Origin: Phytophthora colocasiae
Taxonomy: Eukaryota > Oomycota > Peronosporomycetes > Peronosporales > Peronosporaceae
NCBI GenBank assembly: GCA_018806915.1
Contig: JAGKQI010000043.1
Location: 930,001-994,000, forward strand
Length of the DNA: 64,000 nucleotides
Reading direction: 5' to 3'
A program made the position numbers and the translations under genes. Of this stretch, positions 1 through 9,400 are shown in pieces (the first letter of the stretch is position 1; each line of letters begins with the position of its first letter). A model generated the notes under the pieces. That model saw nothing but the letters and a program-made list of their open reading frames with translations, was not told where the DNA came from and ran no database searches.

Positions 1-49
1 TGGAAGTGGAAGCACGCGCAAAGGAGGAGGCGACGCGTCTTTAAGTGGA

Positions 50-305
50 ATGACTACGAGATCGTCGCGTCGGTTGAAGGGGCAGCAGCCTGATGAGCAT
101 GAAGATTTGGATGCAGTTATCAGAAGAAATCGTCAGGCGAATGCTGCGAAGCGGAAGGCTGCTCTGGAAGCCAAGGAAGCGAAGGAAGCACTGGAAGAAG
201 AAGAAGAAGAATCTGAACCAGATCAACTGGACGCGCACCTCGCGAGCCAGGAGGATAGTGGCTCGGAAGAGTCTTCGGGAGAAGAAGGTGATCCTGAGCA
301 GGAGG
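50..305 (+). pseudogene. Element B gag, N-terminal piece (before the inversion)
   Basis: The ATG at 50 opens a reading frame beginning MTTRSSRRLKGQQPDEHEDL. This aligns with the gag N-termini of A and C (TRQSKRLQGLSPEEQPDLDA). A basic start is followed by Lys/Ala/Glu-rich helix and a run of Glu, as in the relatives. The frame then meets an inversion breakpoint (about 290-311), beyond which the DNA is gag C-terminal sequence on the opposite strand. The rest of the protein is found inverted at 20958-17186 and 404-306. Confidence 0.8.
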
Positions 306-404
306 AAGACTCTTGATATCTTGGAGTGCCTTGTACTCTCCACATGATCCTTCGTGATACCGGTGACAATAGTCACATTGGCGAGTCTGGCAGAATCGGA
401 CCGG
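306..404 (-). pseudogene. Element B gag, zinc-knuckle end of the inverted segment
   Basis: Read on the minus strand, this piece continues the zinc knuckle cut by element A. The frame at 17186 ends ...KKGH and resumes here as PVRFCQTRQCDYCHRYHEG, followed by KALQDIKSL. It matches the second and third knuckles of A and C (GHPSRMCRMPPCEVCGRVHPG). Homology stops near 306-311, the left inversion breakpoint. The next homologous stretch (GALDLPTAIRKQLL) is on the + strand at 20966. Confidence 0.85.
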
Positions 405-408
405 ATGT
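405..408. repeat. Target-site duplication ATGT, left copy, of element A
   Basis: ATGT at 405-408 is repeated at 17182-17185, directly outside the TG...CA ends of element A. Removing A and one copy restores the B gag codons Gly-His-Pro across the join. The 4-bp size is normal for Ty3/gypsy integrases. Confidence 0.9.
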
Positions 409-681
409 TGACATGATGTTAATTCCGATTTTCGAGCGACAGGTGGATATTACGTTACGATGTGATTGGTTATACTATGGGTTATAAGCGAAAGGGACTT
501 TGGGACGCGGCCGCACCCGTGCGACATCTGTGGAAGATTGTGGATAAACCTTCGCCTGACTGTAAAGGGGCCCAAAGGACCAGAAGTGTACTTCAGAGTG
601 TGCACAACTCTGAAGGTCGACTACACTCCGTCTGGTCACCGGACTTTCCCCGACGATGAGTGCCTAAGTTCTGGCGGAAAG

Positions 682-709
682 TCTCTCAGAAGAACGTATC
701 TCTGAGAGA
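682..709. other. Conserved 9-bp LTR hairpin
   Basis: The arms tctctcaga (682-690) and tctgagaga (701-709) are perfectly complementary, with a 10-nt loop. The same arms occur in the 3' LTR (15768-15795) and in element C (42680-42707), where one loop base differs. Retention of the stem in two diverged LTR families suggests a functional RNA or DNA structure. Confidence 0.6.
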
Positions 710-1322
710 CCTCATCCCGTTACCGTCCAGCGCGACGATGGATGGTTCAAGGATTCACAATATATACCCGCAGAGACCAAGTATCGCGCGCCGGACGCCG
801 CGCACCCGCGCAACCCTCAAGATCTTCATGTACGTTGAAGCATTAGTGCTCCGTATTCTGGTTTCGTATTCAAGACTCTGGTATCTCTAACTCTGAGTGA
901 CCAAGACTCTGAAAAACCAAGTGATATCAGACTCTGAAAACCAGGATACCAGACTCTGAAACCACCGAAGATTCAAGACCATACTGAAACCAAGTGAACC
1001 CAAGTTCAAGTCACGCATTCAAGTGATTACTGACCTGCACATCCCCCGTAATGACGTCTCTACCTGTCAACCCATCGAGATCGGCTGCACAGACTGCATA
1101 CTGAGACCAAGTCAAAGTACCAGATGTATACAAAGACCAAGAGTACCTGGGATATGAAGACTGACTGCATAAAGGACGCAAAAGACGACAAGAAGGAGAG
1201 AGTTACCAGAGATATATGATAGTTATGAGGAAGATAAACGATAAACAGAGTTCAATTTGCTTGCTACTGCACAAGTCCGCTTGAGAGGTATTCAAGCCAC
1301 TGCGTCATCACGTACGTCGTGT

Positions 1323-1358
1323 GATCTCCACCAAATTCAATCCCCTTAGGTGGAGATC
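1323..1358. other. 10-bp LTR hairpin
   Basis: The arms gatctccacc (1323-1332) and ggtggagatc (1349-1358) flank a 16-nt loop. The 3' LTR has the same structure at 16409-16444. Element C keeps a slightly altered version at 43532-43566. The role is unknown; LTR polyadenylation or packaging control is possible. Confidence 0.55.
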
Positions 1359-1504
1359 AGGTAACATAGAGACCTGAAAGGACCCGCCTATTCCATATCC
1401 TAGTTGGGTCGTTTGTTTTGTCTCTAGCGGTAGCCCATTTCATATTGCTCGTTTGGACAGGCTCTGGAAACTAGACAGTCGTTTTCAGAGTGCAAGGTAG
1501 ACTG

Positions 1505-1513
1505 TTATATATA
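1505..1513 (+). promoter_or_regulatory. TATA-like element in LTR A
   Basis: A TATATATAA stretch precedes the conserved words gattgtattgg. Element C has ttatataattga followed by gtattgg at the matching place (about 43711), and B has tatatattgg near 31036. Position and conservation suggest an LTR core promoter. Oomycete promoters often rely on an initiator instead, so this is tentative. Confidence 0.35.
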
Positions 1514-2097
1514 ACCGATTGTATTGGCTTATATTTTCCCTCTATACTAGAGGGTGGTGTGCGAACGTAAAGGGATACCAGACAGACCAGGTGTCTGGTA
1601 ACGAGTCCCTAGTTGACCTGGAGTGTTAGCCCACCGTTCAAGGGCCTAGAAAGAATAAGAACGGCTGTATATATTTGTATATTTTCGAACTCTGTATATT
1701 GGTTGTTTATCTCTGAAAGTCAGGTATCTCGGTTCTGGATCTGTGATATTCAGACACCGATTTCAGACTTTCTCTGGTACATTAACCCCTTTTCGACCGC
1801 CGACTTCCTGGAAACCACCTTGGTTCCCAGAGATTCCGACTCCCGAACGCTCCTGGAAGGATTTCCTGAATACCGACACCAGACTCCAAGGGAACCCCAA
1901 CTACTCTTCACAACACATTCTCAGACTCCGGCGAGGGTCATATTTCCGAAGACAACGAACCCACGAGGATACCGCAAGGTACCACACGCCAACCTACCGT
2001 TGTACGGATCTGAAAAACCCTTTTCAGTAGTCGTATAACTAGGGTTCACTATACGCCCCCTGCTCCGCGACCAAAGTTTCACCGACTTCGCGACAAC

Positions 2098-2114
2098 TGG
2101 TGCGCGTGCCCGGA
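2098..2114 (+). other. Primer-binding site of element A
   Basis: TGG followed by TGCGCGTGCCCGGA begins two bases after the LTR end. It fits complementarity to a tRNA 3' end ...CGCGCACCA. The same 17 bases sit at the same distance from the LTR in element C (44208-44224). I cannot assign the tRNA isotype by eye. Confidence 0.75.
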
Positions 2115-2188
2115 TTTTTGGAATCGTGATATCACCGGATTTGAGAGTACAAGAAGAGAAAGTTTCCTGTCAAGCGTCTATATTCAAG

Positions 2189-5100
2189 ATGGCTACGCCA
2201 GGATCTACGAGAGGAGGACGCCGTGGTCGTGGTCGGAGTATTCCGACACGTCAATCCAAGCGTCTGCAAGGTTTGTCGCCTGAAGAGCAACCAGACTTGG
2301 ATGCTATCTAGAAGGCGGCCCGCGAGAAGAGGAAAGCTGCACGGGAGAAGAAGGCAGCTGAGAATGTGAGCGTCCCAGAACCGGCGGTCGAAGACCAGCC
2401 TGCTGAGGAACCAGAAGCTCAAGAGACACCTGCTGTCCCTGGTGAACAAGGTTTTGAAGGCCCGTCAGAAGTCGAAGCTTCTGGTGACGAGGCGATCACT
2501 GCTCGCGAGGGTGGTGATGAGGCGTCTGAGGGAGGCGCCGATATGGTTGAGTCCCCGGAAGTGATCGATCTGTGTTCAGATTCGGCAACTTCCGGCCAGT
2601 CCGTGGATGAAGTGAAACCAGAACCCGGACTCTCTGAAGAACATGCTCCACGGTCCCCAAAGTCTGAAGACGCACCTATGTCTGATGACATGGCGATCAA
2701 GTCTGAAGAGTCTCTGAAGACACCGTCTGATGAGTCTGGGAGGGCTGATTCGCTTGACGGGGAACGAGCTCTGAGGTATGTGCGCCGTGAGTTCCGCCGT
2801 TGGAGAGATATGGACACAAGCAAGGTCGTCCCGCCAAGCGTCGAGTATATGTGGCCGACGATGAAGCCTAGTGCTGATGCTTTCCAGAAGGCTGCTGCAG
2901 CGACCGGCGACTACATCAAATGGCGATGTTCTTCCGTCTTCCCTGAGGATATGTGGATCTCAGAGTTTCACGTGAGGCGTCATGGTTTTGGTTGGATCCA
3001 AGACCTATCTTATGTTGAGATTCCAATGAGCACGTTGACAGCCCCGGAGTGTGTGGCTGTTCTTCAGACAATGTTGTACGAGGCAGGTTTCGAATTCCAG
3101 AACCTCCTCCCAACCTGGTCTCAGACGCAGGCGTCAGCCGTCGTTGGGTCTCAAGTACGCAGTGTGGCGTCCGAACTTCAGAGTCGACTCGCAGTGGAAT
3201 TGGTTGAGTGGGCCACAGTGACCGCCAGGTTACAAGTTTGCCGACTCCCAGACAGCATGAAGCAAGAAGACACAACTGGCAAGAACGAAGCAGACAGTGT
3301 ATTACCTGACGAAGATGCTGACCTACAAGGACGACGGCTGATCATGCGACTCCGGGTGACCGGACTCCGAGTGACGCACAGCTCTGATGGTTCCAGCAGT
3401 GACGAGCCGCCTCAGTCCAAGCGCCTTCAGCAGAGACCGCCGCGCCCACAAATCCCGTCAACACCGTCAGCTTTATCGACGCCATCGCTGTCTTCATTGC
3501 CGCAGTACGAGAGTCGCTCTGATAACACGCGACCGGAGTCTGAAAATCCAATGTCTGAAGATCACAGCATCTCTCAGACTCAGATGTCGGACGTGCCAAT
3601 TCCCAGTGTCATTGGGACCTCAGACGACCAGTCGTCGGGTTTCCAGACTTCACGAGGAAGCTCTACGGACTCGTCCTTGATGTCCATGAGTCGAGGGGCG
3701 GCATCACATATGCCGCCGCCCACGGGAAGTCTGGCGTTAATCGCTCAAGGTGCTGATGTAGGAGGAACAGTCTCTGAAGGTATGGGGATCCAAGTGACGC
3801 GAACGCTGTTGCCAGTGAAACCAGAGTCCGAAGATGTCGACATGCCGGAAGAGAGACCAGAAGTGCCGGGCGCGGAGTCTGGAAACCAGGTGTCTGTCGG
3901 AAGTTCTTCACGGGATTTCAAACAATTGTCTCCGGAGATTCCGCCTGTATCTGCCTCCACCCGAAGCGAAAGTCACCAGAGCCACCGCCAAAGTGTGAAG
4001 AGTGAAGACCTTCCGAGACCACCGTCCCGACGCTTGAGTTCCATTGCGTCGAGTCGTACGAAGTCTGAAGCTCGAAGCTCTCAGAGATCAGGGCCTGCCC
4101 AGATCGAGTTGAACGTCATGAGGCAACAGCAGGAGTGGCAAAGCCGGATGGAGCAAGCGCAGATGGAATTCTTGGCCCGAGAACGCTTGGAGACCATGGA
4201 ACGTGATCGTCGTCGAGAGCAACGTGACTTGGAGGCAAGGCGCGAAATTCAGACGCTCATCGAGCGCTTGTTGAAGTCGGAAAGCACGAGGCTGGAGGCT
4301 GAGAGACGCGCCGACGATGCTGAAGAACGTAGAAGTCTGGTTTCTGAAAACAAGCTCAGGAATCGCAGCGCGGCAGAGTTGGAAACTCTGAAAACGGAGC
4401 TCCAGAACTCTGAAAACCAACGTCTGGAATCAGTGTTTGCTGAACGCTGGCGACAGAGAGAGGCTGAGACTGAAGCCGAACGTGCGCGTGTGACTGACGA
4501 GATGAAACGGGACTGGATTTCTCAAATGCAAGCTCTACAGCAGCGAATGAAAGACATGGAAGCGGAACGCGACAGGGAGAAAGAAAGTTCTCAGAACATG
4601 CAACGGTTCCAAGCCGGTCAGTTAAGAAACCTTCGAGCGACATTATCCCAAGTTCAAGAAGCGCGAAGGGTCGGTCACCCTGATTCAGCAACTTCGAACC
4701 AAGTGTTACATACCGGCAACCCTGAAGTTGCAATTATGTATCCAGTATCAGGGTCGGAAATCAGAAGTGACGCAAGAAGGGTTGGGGTTGAACTCATGTC
4801 ACATTCACCGGCTCTCAAGACGGAATCTCGAGAGGTTGCAACCTTCCAGCAAGGCATCCCTGCGCGAAGCGCGGGGACGAAGCGAGTGAAGGCCGAGAGG
4901 AATGGCGGCGCTACTACTGCTACGGCCACCCAGGTGACTCAAGCGACTTCGGTGACGGAGACCAAGGGTGATACTAGACGTGCGCCTACTCCGAGGCGAG
5001 ATCCGCCGCAGAGAACTGAAGCTAGGCGGTCTAATGGAGATCGAAGAGCGTCCCGCAGAGCGAAGCGTCATGATAGAGCACCAGACTCCGGTGGAGACTC

Positions 5101-6436
5101 TGACGATTCAAGTTCAGACTCTGCGAGCTCGTCATCAGAGAACTCAGAGCCAGGTGAAGTGGTGAATCTGACGGCAGCAACTCAAGCACAAGCCGGAACC
5201 ACACTTCTGACGCTAAGGCCGTTCATGAACTCGAACAACCTTGGGGAGTTCGACCCCAGAGCTACCCTCAGGGAACGTGTCCACTGGTGGGAGCGGTTTA
5301 CGAATATGGCTTCTCAAGGAGGTTGGTCGACTAAGACGCGCATCCAGGAACTTAAGTTGAAACTCCCTGTGTCTGCGCGAGACTGGTTTAACCAGCTTCC
5401 CAAAAGTGTGTCCCGTGACTGGAAAGAGCTATCTTCAGAGTTCAAGAAACGTTATTGCAAAGCTCGGTCATCGTATTCTGAGAGATACTTCACTATGGCT
5501 ATGAAAGACTCTGAGACTCCGCTTGAATTTTTCTACCGACTTAATTCTGCCGCTGGAAAAGCTGACATCGATTTCCGGAAGTCGTCCAAGCGTCTTGAGA
5601 AGCATGTACTGCGATTCATCACGAAGCTTAAGGATGCACGCCTGAAAACGTCGCTGCAAGGTCAGAGATTTCGAAGAATTTCAGACTTGGAATATGCGTT
5701 GCAGCAAGATGAAGATGTGTGGCGAACTGGTGACCAAGAAATGACCCCTGCCAAGTCTCGAGACTTCCGGGCTGACAATATTCCGCGAGGGCAGTTCAAG
5801 CCCAAGCGTGTGCATCGGACTTATGTCGCAAGAGATGTGGATTCTGAAGACTATGACTCTGAAAACTCAGAAAATCATAAGGAATCTCTGAAATCCAATC
5901 AGGATACCAGAGATCAGACGGGTGATTCCAGAACTCCAAGTGCGACTTCAGAGTCTACCCGTGATGAAAGTACTGCGCAGGCATCTTCGAACAATTCAAA
6001 GGCTCCACCAAGTGCAGATTGGACGCAGACTCTGACGAATGAGGTATATCGAGTGATGGATAACATGGGATGGCGTCCGCCGCCCCAGTCCCCGTCTGGA
6101 TCGTCAGGTCAGGGGTTCCACCAAAGGCGTCATGAGAATGGTGGCTACTGGAACAAGTTCTGTGAAAAATGTCAACGCTCAGGACACTCAGAAGAAGACT
6201 GCTGGAGAGACGTCACGTGTGACCGATGTCAGGAAAAGGGACACCCGAGTCGAATGTGTCGGATGCCACCCTGTGAAGTATGTGGAAGAGTACACCCTGG
6301 AAAACCCTGTGAAGATCTGAAAACTCTGGAAGCACTCAAGCAACTCGCTCGACAAGGTGCACTCAAGGACATGCCGAACCACCTACGGGAGAAACTCCTG
6401 AGTGATGAGGCAGACTCTGGGAAGCCGTTAAACTAA
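2189..6436 (+). CDS. gag: Element A Gag polyprotein (one in-frame TAG)
   Basis: Structural protein of the retrotransposon particle, 1415 codons, long for a gypsy Gag. The ATG at 2189 is matched by C at 44298. Order: basic N-terminus; acidic Ser/Glu-rich region with a SUMO-interaction-like VIDLCSDS and several psi-K-x-E sites; long charged coiled coil (about residues 640-830); basic Ser-rich linker; capsid-like retrotransposon gag domain (about 1010-1190, with WWERF and RYCKARSSYSERY); three zinc knuckles near 1325-1385 (two CX2CX4HX4C and one shorter CX2CX3HX4C). A TAG at 2309-2311 replaces a codon that is CAG in C. The terminal TAA at 6434 directly follows the slippery heptamer GTTAAAC. Confidence 0.9.
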
Positions 6437-6485
6437 TGTGCCCGTCGGATGGGGATCCGAAACGCGCCGGGCATGGCGTTACCCC
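6427..6485 (+). promoter_or_regulatory. Programmed -1 ribosomal frameshift signal, element A
   Basis: G TTA AAC (6427-6433, in the gag frame) is followed by the gag stop TAA, a 6-nt spacer (6434-6439), and a stem-loop. The outer arms are GCCCG 6440-6444 and CGGGC 6468-6472; the inner arms are TCGGAT 6445-6450 and ATCCGA 6455-6460, with loop GGGG. CCCC at 6482-6485 could pair with the loop to form a pseudoknot. After a -1 slip the frame is open into pol. The same module is found in B and C. Confidence 0.85.
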
Positions 6486-9400
6486 AGAGTTGTGTGTTCT
6501 AGTGTGTGTAGGACCAGAGCTGAGAAAGATTCACGATAACACTCAACAATGCATGGCTACTTTTGCCCAAGAATCGACCATACCTTCTGGAAACTCAGGG
6601 AACGAGTTACCTGAGATCGCCGACGACACCGATCCGACACCAGACGACTCAGTGTCGTTCAGGTTGAAGGATGGCGAGTGTTATGGCTGGTGGGAAGACA
6701 ACTATCCTGACCGTTCAAAGAGGGATGTGGTGATGGTGTATGGTGCTGTGAATGACCATCGAACCAAGATTCTTCTGGACACTGGTGCGACCATAAATAT
6801 TCTGAGTTACGACTTTGCGCGTAAGCTCGGACTCAGACTCAAGTCACACAAGCAGACCAAAGTGTCGGGGATGGGTGGTGTTCCAACCTATATCGGTGCC
6901 AGCGCTGAGATCAAGTTGACACTTGGGCCAAGAGTGGTATATATTGTGGATGTTTGGGTCGCGAATATCGGTGAAGGAATTGACGTGCTTCTGGGAATGG
7001 GTTTTATGTTTGCTGCCGGAGTGAGAATTAGTGCTCGTGAAGGTCTGGTATCGTTACCAGACGAGGTAGTGGTGATGATGTGTAATTGGGAACCTGGTGA
7101 TCACATTGGTCGTAACAGGTCGGTTAGACCATGTGAGGCTGTTCTTCTGAGTCCAGGCGAAGAATTTGTTGTCCGAATTGACTACGGGCCAACGAACCCC
7201 CAAAGGGAAGTCGTGTGGGCCGGACGCGGTGACCGCTGGGTTACCCAGCTGATCTATGCGGCCCGATCTTGGCCTGTGGCCGTTCGCGTGGTAAACACCT
7301 CTGATAAAAACACGTGGGTCAATGAACTTTCTGATGTCGCGAGGATCGTGGAATATGGTTTCTTCCCAAGGCATGGACGTTTCGTGCGTCCAGGTTCCGC
7401 TGCCTATCGTGATTGGGAGGTTCTGATTCTGGAAAGCACCCCGTCACCAGAGACTAAGAAACGTATGAAGAGAGAGGCGGAGTTGGAGGCTCTGATGCCG
7501 CAGCCCCCGTGTGTAGATCGGCCGGACTACCCGTGGCCGACTGAAATACTGCAACGTCCAAGGTTTGACAACGCTCGAGTGCAGTTCGTGAAACCAGAGT
7601 CACCACCGACTGTGAAACGAGTACGCTTCGCCCTGGATGCATTCACCCAGACGGAAGATGGTTGCTCCGGTGAGTCAACGGGAAGTGCGGACATCAGTAC
7701 AGATACCAGAGATTTGGAAACATCCTCTGAAAGTATTCCACATACAGACCCTGGTGACTCGTCTGTTGTTATTGCCGGTGACGTCCTTAACTCAAAGCCG
7801 GAGTGTCTCTTAGGTGACTCTCAGACCCCTGAGTTACCCGCGGATGATTTCGACCTAATGGATGAATCCTGGGATATTCCCATTCAGGGGATGCCTGGAA
7901 CGCCTGTGGAAAAATTACGAGTGGAATATGAGCGGTGCATGAAGGTTTCGAATGAAGAATTGGACTTGGAGCCAGGTGTGTATATGCGAGAAGGCACGGA
8001 ACTCCTCGCTCAATTACGTGACCAACTGGTCATGTTGCCTGAGCTGGAAGAGTTGACACCAGAGTGTGATATCGACAGCGCTGATGTTGGAGAACCAGGA
8101 AAGACGACCCCAGAAATGGAGAAGAAACTGCGCGATATTCTGAGGTATCACAGGAAAATATTCCTGGGAGATGGCAATGCAGCACCCGCACCGGCAAGGG
8201 GCGTGGTCTGTGATCTGGATGTGGGAGATGCCAAGCCGGTAGCTCAACGTCCGAGATCCGTCGCCCCTCATCTCATGCTGAAGGTATACGAGCTTCTAAA
8301 GAAACTCCTGGAAACTGGTTTGATCGAGTACTCTAACTCCCCGTGGGCATCTCCTATTGTGATCGTTCTCAAGAAGAATGGTGTTGACATACGGATGTGC
8401 ATCGACTATCGCATCGTGAATGGCTTCATTCAACTGTCGCGTTACCCTCTACCTCTTATTGACGATCTCTTAATTGGTTTTGAGGCTGCCATGTGGTTTC
8501 TGGGCGATCAGGATGACGGAGCGCGCACGACTGATATCAGCTTTCATTTGCCCGTTTGGACATTTTCAGTGGGTAAGGATGCCGTTTGGTCTGAAGAACG
8601 CCCCTCTTGGTATCAGGCTATGTTAGACAATTGCCTGTGGGGATTCGTGAGACTGTCACCAGAAGAAGAAGCTGAAGTTGATGCGGAGGTTCTGGAATTT
8701 CTGCAACTCCAGCCTCAGAACTCTGAAAAACACCTTTCAGAGTCTGAGAACCATACTCCGATTTCAGAGAAACCAGCACTCACAAGTACGATGACCGTCT
8801 TTCAGAGGAATATTCCCGTCCCCACGTGCATGGGCCCAGTCCTGGGGAGGAGTTCATACATCGACGACATCGCACATGGAGCACCGACTTGGGACCAACT
8901 ATGTGACGACTTGAACGCCCTGCTTTTCAGGCTTCGCTATTGGAACATTTCTGTGAGTTTGCCCAAGAGCGAGTTCGGGAAGTTGTCGATACCGTACCTA
9001 TCCCACGAAATCAGTGCCGAGGGTCTGAGGGCAACACCTAAGATTGTCAAAGGAGTTGAAGAACTGCCATTTCCGTCTACGTTGAAGGGAGTTCAGAGTT
9101 TCATGGGAAGCCTCAACTATTACAACAAGTTTATTGAGGATTTACCGGTGATTGCTGCTACCCTCTATGAGCTGACGGACGAGCAGATTCGTGCTGGACG
9201 AGACCTGACTCGTGCGAAAGAGGCGTTCGAGATTCTGAAACGCAAGATAGTCTCTACTCCACTACTCAGACATCCAGACCGAACCAGACCGTTTGTTGTT
9301 ATTCCGCACGCGAACCCTTGGGCTGCTTCAGCAGTCTTGGGACAAGAATATGAGGGAATAATACACCCGGTCCGGTTTACGGGTCGTGTCCTGAATGATG

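Larger units (their letters stand above)
409..2095 (+). repeat. 5' LTR of element A
   Basis: This is identical to 15495-17181 apart from about four substitutions (near 808, 1372, 1910 and 1940). It begins TGACATGATG and ends CGCGACA. It contains a perfect 9-bp hairpin at 682-709 and a 10-bp hairpin at 1323-1358. A run of degenerate repeats built on the word actctgaaa lies at 887-960, and a TATA-like stretch at 1505-1513. Short ORFs inside it occur in both LTR copies simply because the LTR is duplicated. I see no sign that they are genes. Confidence 0.95.

Noticed and set aside
462..2038. ORFs of 60-141 codons inside the A LTR, repeated in the other LTR
   Set aside because: They recur only because the LTR is duplicated. 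The corresponding frames in the C LTR are different, and codon patterns do not suggest protein constraint.
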